Source: SAR92 clade bacterium (lineage in GTDB: Bacteria; Pseudomonadota; Gammaproteobacteria; Pseudomonadales; Porticoccaceae). From it: a stretch of DNA of 16,064 bases. The notes below the pieces were generated by a model. The model was given only the letters and a program-made list of their open reading frames with translations, ran no database searches and was not told the origin of the DNA. The position numbers and the translations under genes are program-made. The DNA lies in the NCBI GenBank assembly GCA_018607545.1, contig JABBBF010000084.1, positions 1 to 16,064 on the forward strand, read 5' to 3'. Shown here piece after piece: positions 7,869 through 13,374 of this stretch (positions within the stretch are counted from its first letter, which is position 1; every line of letters begins with the position of its first letter).

Positions 7869-7884
7869 TGGTGCATCTGCACCA
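7869..7884. promoter_or_regulatory. Perfect 16-bp dyad made of NtrC-like half sites in reverse orientation
   Basis: TGGTGCA-TC-TGCACCA has perfect 7-bp arms. It uses the same GGTGC/GCACC half sites as the box at 7765-7781 but with the order swapped and a 4-base gap between them. It lies about 30 bases downstream of the predicted start point. It may be a second, non-standard site for the same regulator or the stem of a leader hairpin. Confidence 0.4.
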
Positions 7885-7921
7885 ATTGATAACCTGGTTG
7901 TTTGAGTCTACATAGATAGCT

Positions 7922-7939
7922 ATTGCAGTAATCGTGCCA
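7922..7939 (-). promoter_or_regulatory. Sigma-54 (RpoN) -24/-12 promoter for the gpgP-gpgS-phosphorylase operon
   Basis: On the - strand the sequence TGGCACGATTACTGCA (7939 to 7924) matches the sigma-54 consensus TGGCACG-N4-TTGCW at all but one position (C for the first T of the -12 element). The invariant GG and GC are exactly 10 bases apart. The predicted start point is near 7913, leaving a leader of about 220 bases before the gpgP GTG. No other gene is oriented to use it. Confidence 0.68.
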
Positions 7940-7982
7940 AGCTTTGCAGGGATTCTTATTTGGCTGCGATAGCATTTGTGGT

Positions 7983-8014
7983 AAAAAATACCCCGCTATT
8001 TTGCAATAGCAGGG
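7983..8014 (-). terminator. Intrinsic terminator of the SCP2 gene
   Basis: Read on the - strand, CCCTGCTATT (8014-8005) pairs with AATAGCGGGG (8000-7991) around a GCAA tetraloop: ten pairs, one of them G-U, followed by TATTTTTT (7990-7983). This is a textbook Rho-independent terminator. It lies about 50 bases past the SCP2 stop and just upstream of the sigma-54 promoter, so it insulates the solute operon. Confidence 0.85.
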
Positions 8015-8031
8015 CATTCTTAATTGGCTGG

Positions 8032-8075
8032 CTATGTTTTTGTTATGTTTTTGCTATGGCCTTGTTATGCAAGGA
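8032..8075 (-). repeat. 11-bp tandem repeat starting at the SCP2 gene stop codon (3-4 copies)
   Basis: On the - strand the gene end reads TCCTTGCATAA, then CAAGGCCATAG, CAAAAACATAA and CAAAAACATAG (8075 down to 8032). Two units are nearly identical and two are diverged, but every unit ends in a stop triplet. The gene's own TAA is 8067-8065. The later triplets at 8056, 8045 and 8034 fall in successively different frames because 11 is 2 modulo 3. This mirrors the 14-bp repeats at narI and the POT transporter gene. Confidence 0.75.
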
Positions 8076-8364
8076 TAGGGCCCAACTTCATCGCGATACC
8101 CATATCCCCTTGGATCTTGAGTTTGCCGGTCATAAAGGCGGACGTGCCATCCAACTTGCCCTCGGCCATTGCCATAAAGTTCTCCAGGCTGATAACCATG
8201 GTGCACTGGGCTTCTACATCTTCATTACTAACCTGATTGGGAACCTGGGTAGCGTCCAGAACCAGAAAGCCATCATCACCAAAATCGAATTTTAAGACTG
8301 AACCCAAACCACAATCTTCCCCCACTTTTTCTTTTAAACCTGCTGTAACTGCTTCCAATGACAT
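8065..8364 (-). CDS. SCP2 sterol/lipid-carrier domain protein
   Basis: A 99-residue single-domain protein of the sterol carrier protein 2 family. SCP2 domains bind acyl-CoA, fatty acids or sterols in a hydrophobic tunnel and are found free or fused to beta-oxidation enzymes. Visible are the N-terminal helix (LEAVTAGLKEKVGEDCGLG), a beta sheet with FDFGDDGFLVLDA at about 26-38, the C-T-M-V-I-S-L-E-N-F strand-helix junction, and the closing AFMTGKLKIQGDMGIAMKL at about 75-93, the most conserved part of the family. Length equals one complete domain. A good AGAGG ribosome site lies 9 bases before the ATG. It is divergent from the phosphotransferase and acyl-CoA dehydrogenase genes, suggesting a carrier role in the same pathway. 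The ligand is unknown. Confidence 0.9.
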   Translation of the reverse strand: MSLEAVTAGLKEKVGEDCGLGSVLKFDFGDDGFLVLDATQVPNQVSNEDVEAQCTMVISLENFMAMAEGKLDGTSAFMTGKLKIQGDMGIAMKLGPILA

Positions 8365-8434
8365 ATGGGTATACCTCTTTTATTTTTATAATCACTAGCG
8401 AATTTGTCTATTCAGTCGCTAAAACTCAGGCCCA

Positions 8435-8460
8435 CTTTAAAAATCTGTGCTTTAAAAATC
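8435..8460. repeat. 11-bp direct repeat, 15-base period
   Basis: CTTTAAAAATC occurs at 8435-8445 and exactly again at 8450-8460. The period is 1.4 helical turns, so the two copies face different sides of the DNA. It may be a tandem regulator site or a small duplication. Confidence 0.55.
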
Positions 8461-8480
8461 AAGACATAATAACTGCCAAT

Positions 8481-8497
8481 AGATATTATCGATATCT
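8481..8497. promoter_or_regulatory. 17-bp dyad, possible operator
   Basis: AGATAT and ATATCT are perfect 6-bp arms around TATCG. It lies about 105 bases before the phosphotransferase start and 117 bases before the SCP2 start, so one regulator could control both. AT-rich arms make chance occurrence more likely. Confidence 0.35.
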
Positions 8498-8602
8498 GCC
8501 GTTAGTTTTTGCATGCTGGTTTGCTGCTGATATTTGTTGTTTTAATAGGCCAGTATTGCAGGCTAATATAGCCGCCAACGAATAATTATAAATGGATACT
8601 CA

Positions 8603-9676
8603 ATGACCATGCATAATCCCACTATCGATGTGCGCAAAGGGGAAGAGCTCGATCCTCAGCAATTGGACAATGTACTTAAGCAGGTTGTGCCTGGGTTGAA
8701 AGGTACTCCGGTTATTCAGCAGTATGCCTCCGGTGCATCAAATCTCACCTATCTGATTAGCTATGCCAACCGCGAGCTGGTGTTGCGTCGTCCGCCTCCT
8801 GGGGCCAAAGCGGCCAGCGCCCATTCGATGATTCGCGAGTATCGGGTAATCAGTGCGCTGGAATCCGTTTACCCGGCAGTGCCAAAGGGGATTTACTACA
8901 GCGATGATGAGTCGCTCTTGGGTTCCGAGTTTTACCTGATGGAAAAGGTTGAGGGTGTGTTGGTTAAAAGCAGTCTACCGGCGGCCTGGGGTTTTAATGA
9001 TGGCGATCGCCGACGTTTTGGAAAAACCGTTTTTGATAAATTAATCGAGTTGCACAGGGTGGATTATGCCACCACTGGACTGGCTGATTTTGGCAAGCCG
9101 CAGGGCTATGCTGAGCGGCAGATACTCGGTTGGAACAAGCGCTTTGCCAATGCACATACTCCAGATGTCTCCGGTTTTGAGGATATTCAGGAATGGCTTG
9201 TGGAGAATATACCCACAACTGCGGGTGCTAATTCCGCAGCATTGATACACGGTGACTTCCGTATCGACAATGTGATGATGGATCCCGGGGATCCGTTTAA
9301 GGTTATCGCTGTGATGGATTGGGAGATGGCGGCACTGGGTGATCCGTTGATGGATTTGGCCAATTCCCTGGCCTACTGGGTTCATTGCGACGATCCCCCG
9401 ATGTTACAGGCGATTAAACAGCAGCCCTCGGATGCACCGGGGATGTTGCGGCGCGAGGAGATTATCGCCTACTACGCTGAGCAGACCGGTTTTGATACGT
9501 CAAAGTGGGATTTCTACGAGGTCTATGGCTACTGGCGCCTTGTGGGAATACTGCAGCAACTGTACTTCCGCTATGTCAATCAGCAGACACAGGATCCGCG
9601 TTTTGCCGGCTACGGTCAGGGGGTTACTCATCTGGGTGAGTACTGCCGGCAGTTGATCGCCAGATCCAGTCTGTAA
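8603..9676 (+). CDS. APH-family phosphotransferase, ACAD10/ACAD11 kinase-domain type
   Basis: A 357-residue kinase of the aminoglycoside-phosphotransferase fold. Visible are the N-terminal nucleotide loop region (SGASNLTYL, 43-51), an LVLRRPPPG strand typical of the ACAD10/11 subgroup (59-67), the catalytic loop H216-GDFRIDN with D218 and N223, and the metal motif DWEMAALGDP with D239. In mammalian ACAD10/11 and bacterial LvaA this domain phosphorylates the hydroxyl of 4-hydroxyacyl-CoAs, so that an acyl-CoA dehydrogenase can eliminate phosphate. The substrate here is not proven. It precedes two acyl-CoA dehydrogenase genes by 145 bases and diverges from the SCP2 gene. It is not expected to be an antibiotic resistance enzyme. 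No lvaB-like small gene is present. ATG at 8609 is an alternative start. Confidence 0.88.
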   Translation: MTMHNPTIDVRKGEELDPQQLDNVLKQVVPGLKGTPVIQQYASGASNLTYLISYANRELVLRRPPPGAKAASAHSMIREYRVISALESVYPAVPKGIYYSDDESLLGSEFYLMEKVEGVLVKSSLPAAWGFNDGDRRRFGKTVFDKLIELHRVDYATTGLADFGKPQGYAERQILGWNKRFANAHTPDVSGFEDIQEWLVENIPTTAGANSAALIHGDFRIDNVMMDPGDPFKVIAVMDWEMAALGDPLMDLANSLAYWVHCDDPPMLQAIKQQPSDAPGMLRREEIIAYYAEQTGFDTSKWDFYEVYGYWRLVGILQQLYFRYVNQQTQDPRFAGYGQGVTHLGEYCRQLIARSSL

Positions 9677-9738
9677 ATACCATTATTTCTGTTATTTTCT
9701 GGTTTCTCTAAACCGCTGTTGGCAAGCTTTGGCGACGT

Positions 9739-9820
9739 GACTCACCGTCCACCTTATTTATTGACACGTTAACTGTCAGAACATACTGTGGACTGCATAA
9801 ATTACTCAAAGGGGTGAGTC
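9739..9820 (+). other. 8-bp inverted repeat that could mask the dehydrogenase ribosome site
   Basis: GACTCACC (9739-9746) is the exact complement of GGTGAGTC (9813-9820), which directly adjoins the GTG start and overlaps the AAGGGG ribosome site. Only a transcript reading through from the phosphotransferase gene would contain both arms; one starting at the 9761-9789 promoter would not. The role is speculative. Confidence 0.3.
9761..9789 (+). promoter_or_regulatory. Sigma-70-type promoter with overlapping palindromic operator
   Basis: TTGACA (9761-9766, perfect -35) is 17 bases from TACTGT (9784-9789, a weak -10 match). A perfect dyad TGACA-CGTTAAC-TGTCA (9762-9778) covers the -35 box, with a GTTAAC palindrome at its centre. 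That is the layout expected of a TetR-type repressor operator. The promoter would drive the two acyl-CoA dehydrogenase genes and the hydrolase. No regulator gene lies in the window. Confidence 0.6.
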
Positions 9821-9821
9821 G

Positions 9822-11006
9822 GTGGATATTAATTTTTCAGCACAGGATCTCGATTTTCGCGATGAGGTGCGGTCATTTTTTGCCAGTGAATACGATGCTG
9901 AGGTAGCGCAGAGTCTCTTGAGCGGGCAGGGCGATGACTATAAGCAGGCGATCGTCAGCTGGCAGAAAAAACTCCATGCCAAAGGCTGGATTGCGCCGGG
10001 CTGGCCAAAAGAGTATGGCGGCACTGGCTGGTCGGTTACTCAGAAGTTTATCTATGAGACCGAGCGCGGCGCGGCGGGTATTCCCGATGTGGTCCCCTTT
10101 GGTTTAAAGATGGTAGCGCCGGTTATCTATACCTTTGGCAACGAAGAGCAAAAGGCCAGATTCTTACCGCGTATTCTCTCCAGCGACGACTGGTGGTGTC
10201 AGGGCTATTCCGAACCCGGTGCCGGTTCCGATCTGGCCGCGCTGAGCACCACCGCAGAATATGCGGGTGATAACTATATAGTTAACGGTCGCAAGATCTG
10301 GACGACCTTTGCCCAGTATGCCGACTGGATATTCTGTCTGGTTCGAACCTCTAAAGATGTGCGCAAGCAGCAGGGTATTAGCTTTTTGCTTATCGATATG
10401 AATACTCCGGGGGTCTCGGTTAAGCCAATTCCAACCATTGACGGCAAGCACAGTCTCAATGAGGTGTTGTTTGAAGATGCCCTGGTGCCGCGTGAAAATT
10501 TAATTGGTGAACAGGATAAGGGCTGGACCTACGCCAAGGCATTGCTTGCCCATGAGCGCACCGGTATGGCCGAAGTGGCGGACTCCAAGCGTATGCTGGC
10601 CAATCTCAAGCAGCGCGCTGCAGCAGAGGTAAACGGTGGTCAGCCAATGATTGCTGACCCTGTTTTCCAGATGCGCCTTTCGGATATTGAAATGGAGTTG
10701 ATGGCACTGGAATACACGGAGTTGCGCGTGTTTGCCTCGATGGCTGGAGGCGGAACGCCGGGGCCAGAATCCTCGCTGCTAAAAATCAAAGGCACGGAAA
10801 TCTCCCAGGCAATTCACGAGCTTCAATTGCAGCTGGCGGCCTATTACGGTGGTGCTCTTCAGGGCGAGCTGAGTAATCAGCAATTGGGTCACGACTTTGC
10901 CGCCGAGGCGCGAAAAAGTTATATGTATGGCCGCGCTGCGACTATCTATGGCGGCTCAAATGAAGTGCAGCGTAATGTGATTGCCAAGGCTGTGTTAGGC
11001 CTTTAA
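9822..11006 (+). CDS. Acyl-CoA dehydrogenase, probable catalytic (large) subunit of a heteromer
   Basis: A 394-residue flavin enzyme that oxidises acyl-CoA to 2-enoyl-CoA. It resembles pimeloyl-CoA dehydrogenase large subunits and the FadE alpha chains of actinobacterial sterol degradation. Visible are the EYGGTGW motif (64-70), the FAD/substrate loop GYSEPGAGSD (128-137), NGRKIWTTFAQYADW (155-169) and IYGGSNEVQRN near the C-terminus (375-385). In that last motif the usual catalytic Glu of YEG is replaced by G377. E245 in AHERTG is well placed to act as the base instead, as in isovaleryl-CoA dehydrogenase-type enzymes. The start is GTG with AAGGGG 7 bases upstream. A partner-like second dehydrogenase follows 45 bases later. 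The substrate is unknown. Confidence 0.9.
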   Translation: MDINFSAQDLDFRDEVRSFFASEYDAEVAQSLLSGQGDDYKQAIVSWQKKLHAKGWIAPGWPKEYGGTGWSVTQKFIYETERGAAGIPDVVPFGLKMVAPVIYTFGNEEQKARFLPRILSSDDWWCQGYSEPGAGSDLAALSTTAEYAGDNYIVNGRKIWTTFAQYADWIFCLVRTSKDVRKQQGISFLLIDMNTPGVSVKPIPTIDGKHSLNEVLFEDALVPRENLIGEQDKGWTYAKALLAHERTGMAEVADSKRMLANLKQRAAAEVNGGQPMIADPVFQMRLSDIEMELMALEYTELRVFASMAGGGTPGPESSLLKIKGTEISQAIHELQLQLAAYYGGALQGELSNQQLGHDFAAEARKSYMYGRAATIYGGSNEVQRNVIAKAVLGL

Positions 11007-11051
11007 TAGAGTCTATAACAGGCTAAAAAAATATTGTTGGAGATGGGCTAG

Positions 11052-12215
11052 ATGAATTTTGAATTTTCCGAAGAGCAGGTAATGATCAAAGACAGCGTTG
11101 CGCGCTTTGTTCGCGATGAGTACGACTTTGATACCAGACGTAAAATTATTGAATCAGAGGAGGGCATCAATCGAGATTTCTGGGCGATGTTTGCTGAACT
11201 GGGTTGGCTTTCCATTCCCTTTGCCGAAGAGTATGGCGGCTTTGGCGGTTCGGTTGAAGATACAGTGGCGATGATGGAAGAGTTGGGCAAAGGTATTGTT
11301 GTTGAGCCCTATGTGTCGACAGTGGTTGTCTTTGGTGGGCTGCTTTCAGCGGCTAGCAATGAAGCGTTAAAAGCGGATTATATTCCAAAGATTATCGACG
11401 GCAGCTGTCTGGGTTCCTTTGCCTTTCTGGAGCGCCAGTCGCGTTTTGAAATAGCCGATATAGCGACCAGCGCTGCTGTGACAGAGTCAGGTTACTCAAT
11501 CAATGGTGAAAAGACCGTGGTTTTTAACGGCGCCACTGCCGATAGCCTGATCGTCGCCACACGTACCAGCGGTGATCAGTTCGACCGCCAGGGTGTCAGC
11601 CTGTTTATGGTCGATGCGGCTTCCCCGGGGATTAGCATCGACAGCTATAAAACTATGGATGGCCAGAGCGCCTCGACTATCAGTTTTAAGGATGTGCAGG
11701 TTTCAGCCAGCCAGTTGCTGGGCGCTGTGGATCAGGGAATGGAGATAGTCGATCAGGTGATGCCGCAGATCCTTTTGGCGTTGAGCGCGGAGGCGCTGGG
11801 TATTATGGCGACCCTTAATACCATCACCGTTGACTACACTAAAACCCGCCAGCAATTTGGCACACCTATCAGTTCCTTTCAGGCCTTGCAGCATCGTATG
11901 GTGGATACCTTTATGGCCTGCGAACAGAGCAAGTCGCTGCTCTATCGCGGGCTTTGCGATGCAACTGAGGTTGCAGCGAATCCAGCGGCTGATAATTTGG
12001 AATTGCAAAAGTCGGTTCATGCCTTAAAGGCGTCAGTGGCTAAGTATGGCAAGCTGATTGGTGAAGAGGCGATTCAAATTCACGGCGGTATAGGTATCAC
12101 CGATGAGTTAAATATTGGTCATTATGTAAAGCGCCTAATGACGATTAATGTGGCTTTTGGTGATGGCGATTTCCACCAGAAGAAATTTAACCAACTCAGC
12201 TATTCGACCCTTTAA
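11052..12215 (+). CDS. Acyl-CoA dehydrogenase-like protein, probable non-catalytic (small) subunit
   Basis: A 387-residue acyl-CoA dehydrogenase fold protein, of the pimeloyl-CoA dehydrogenase small subunit type. The fold markers are present: EEYGGFGG (59-66), DYTKTRQQFGTPISSFQALQ (261-280) and QIHGGIGITDELNIGHYVKRL near 340-365. Both usual positions for the catalytic base appear lost: the C-terminal site reads AFGDGD (368-373) instead of YEG, and the helix site reads LLALSAEALG (241-250), where the partner has LLAHERTG. The substrate loop is also degenerate (AFLERQSRFE). This pattern, next to an intact dehydrogenase, fits an alpha2-beta2 enzyme with one active subunit type. A GGAG ribosome site is at 11039-11042. 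It could instead be a divergent stand-alone enzyme. Confidence 0.85.
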   Translation: MNFEFSEEQVMIKDSVARFVRDEYDFDTRRKIIESEEGINRDFWAMFAELGWLSIPFAEEYGGFGGSVEDTVAMMEELGKGIVVEPYVSTVVVFGGLLSAASNEALKADYIPKIIDGSCLGSFAFLERQSRFEIADIATSAAVTESGYSINGEKTVVFNGATADSLIVATRTSGDQFDRQGVSLFMVDAASPGISIDSYKTMDGQSASTISFKDVQVSASQLLGAVDQGMEIVDQVMPQILLALSAEALGIMATLNTITVDYTKTRQQFGTPISSFQALQHRMVDTFMACEQSKSLLYRGLCDATEVAANPAADNLELQKSVHALKASVAKYGKLIGEEAIQIHGGIGITDELNIGHYVKRLMTINVAFGDGDFHQKKFNQLSYSTL

Positions 12216-12226
12216 ATTCTGCGGAT

Positions 12227-13285
12227 ATGATTAGCCTGGTCTCAATAGTTTTAGCGGCGATAGGCATCTTCTGTGCCTACCTGCTTCTAAGGCCTGATCC
12301 ACTGGCCAGGTATGATTTGCCCGAGGGGCAGCTATTTCCGTCCTCAGCCAACTCCAGTGACGCCCTAAAGCATGTAAGCTCAAAAATTAGTGCTGCCCAC
12401 AATAAAAATAGTGGTCTGGGTTTAAAGCAGCGAATGTATGCTATTCGCGAATCCATGGATAGCTTCTTTGACGATGTTCCTATAGCCAGCGCTATTACGC
12501 CGGTCGATGCCGCTGGTGTTGCCGCCGAGTGGGTTGTAGCGCCTGGCGCTGATAGCAGTCGCCGCCTTTTATATATTCATGGCGGTGCTTTCTATGTTGG
12601 CAGTGCCAAGAGCCATAGGGTAATTACCAGTAAGTTCTCCGAGATTACCGGTTGTGCGGTGCTGGCTATCGACTATCGTCTAATGCCAGAAAACTCGCGT
12701 ATGGCCGGTGTTGAAGATTGTCGCAGCGCGTACGACTGGTTAATTGACAATGGACCTCAGGGCGAGACGCAGGCCTCGACAGTTTTTGTCGCCGGTGATT
12801 CTGCCGGGGGAAATCTAACCCTTTCTCTCCTGGCCTGGTTGCGGGATACCGGGGGCAGATTGCCCAATGCTGCTGTGGCTTTATCGCCTGTTACCGATGC
12901 GCGTATGTGCAGCCCGAGTATTAAGCGTAACCTGGACACTGATATTATCCTCAAGCCCGTGGCCAAGGGCTTGGGCAGAATTCCTCGTCCGCTATTGGTT
13001 GCCAGCAAGTGGCTATTTACCGGCCATAGTCCCAAAGATCCGGTGGTCTCCCCACTGCATGGGGATCTCAAGGGTCTGCCGCCAATTTTAATTCAGGTAA
13101 GCGACAGTGAAGTGCTGCTCGATGATGGACGTCGATATGTCAATAAGGCAGTTGCGGCTGGCAGTAATGCACTGTTACAGCGCTGGGAACATGTTCCTCA
13201 TGTCTGGCAGATTTTCTATCCGCAGCTCCCCGAGGCCGTTGATGCCTTTGACCAGATAGAGGCTTTCTGTAAGTGCTATGGTTAA
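12227..13285 (+). CDS. Alpha/beta hydrolase, HSL-family (family IV) esterase with N-terminal membrane anchor
   Basis: A 352-residue esterase/lipase of the hormone-sensitive lipase group. Residues 3-21 are a hydrophobic segment without a clear cleavage site, suggesting a membrane anchor. The oxyanion motif is HGGAF (118-122), and the nucleophile is S192 in GDSAGG. The acid position aligns with E295 in the SDSEVLLDD loop, a Glu used by part of this family in place of Asp, and the histidine is H325 in VPHVWQ. It starts 11 bases after the second dehydrogenase with a weak ribosome site, so it is probably the last gene of that operon. It may release acyl chains from short esters feeding the pathway, or remove CoA-bound or lactone products; the substrate cannot be told from sequence. 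Confidence 0.88.
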   Translation: MISLVSIVLAAIGIFCAYLLLRPDPLARYDLPEGQLFPSSANSSDALKHVSSKISAAHNKNSGLGLKQRMYAIRESMDSFFDDVPIASAITPVDAAGVAAEWVVAPGADSSRRLLYIHGGAFYVGSAKSHRVITSKFSEITGCAVLAIDYRLMPENSRMAGVEDCRSAYDWLIDNGPQGETQASTVFVAGDSAGGNLTLSLLAWLRDTGGRLPNAAVALSPVTDARMCSPSIKRNLDTDIILKPVAKGLGRIPRPLLVASKWLFTGHSPKDPVVSPLHGDLKGLPPILIQVSDSEVLLDDGRRYVNKAVAAGSNALLQRWEHVPHVWQIFYPQLPEAVDAFDQIEAFCKCYG

Positions 13286-13374
13286 ACCTACAATTTATCG
13301 CTATCCGCTGTGAAAATTTATAGAGGGCTGGTAATACAAGCTCTTGATTTGAGGCTCTCAACAGGAAAAGCCCA

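Larger units (their letters stand above)
7696..8064. other. Regulatory intergenic region upstream of gpgP and downstream of the SCP2 gene
   Basis: This 369-base non-coding stretch holds, from right to left, the tandem repeat at the end of the SCP2 gene, that gene's intrinsic terminator (7983-8014), a sigma-54-type promoter reading left (7922-7939), a reversed dyad TGGTGCA-TC-TGCACCA (7869-7884) and an NtrC-type box (7765-7781). The short open frames on both strands show no family signature and no convincing ribosome site, so I do not call genes here. Confidence 0.7.
8365..8602. promoter_or_regulatory. Divergent control region between the SCP2 and phosphotransferase genes
   Basis: A 238-base AT-rich gap with no convincing gene. 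It holds a direct repeat of CTTTAAAAATC (8435-8445 and 8450-8460, 15-base period) and a dyad AGATAT-TATCG-ATATCT (8481-8497). I could not identify a clean -35/-10 pair for either gene. Both elements are candidate regulator sites for the divergent pair. Confidence 0.5.

Noticed and set aside
7835..8017. 60-codon - strand open frame behind the sigma-54-type promoter
   Set aside because: It begins within the terminator stem, upstream of the predicted start point, and lacks a ribosome site and conserved motifs.
7960..8295. 111-codon + strand open frame overlapping the SCP2 gene
   Set aside because: Covers the antisense of the SCP2 gene, its repeat and its terminator; the predicted protein has no coherent motif.
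8358..8585. 75-codon open frame in the divergent control region
   Set aside because: It starts in the SCP2 ribosome-site region with no ribosome site of its own, and its composition is low-complexity AT-rich. No family recognised.
8603..9676. Antibiotic resistance aminoglycoside phosphotransferase
   Set aside because: The LRRPPPG strand and the acyl-CoA dehydrogenase context place it with the ACAD10/11-type kinases rather than resistance enzymes.
9822..12215. One dehydrogenase gene duplicated in tandem
   Set aside because: The two proteins share the fold but differ throughout, and have distinct large- and small-subunit signatures, so this is an old heteromer pair, not a recent duplication.
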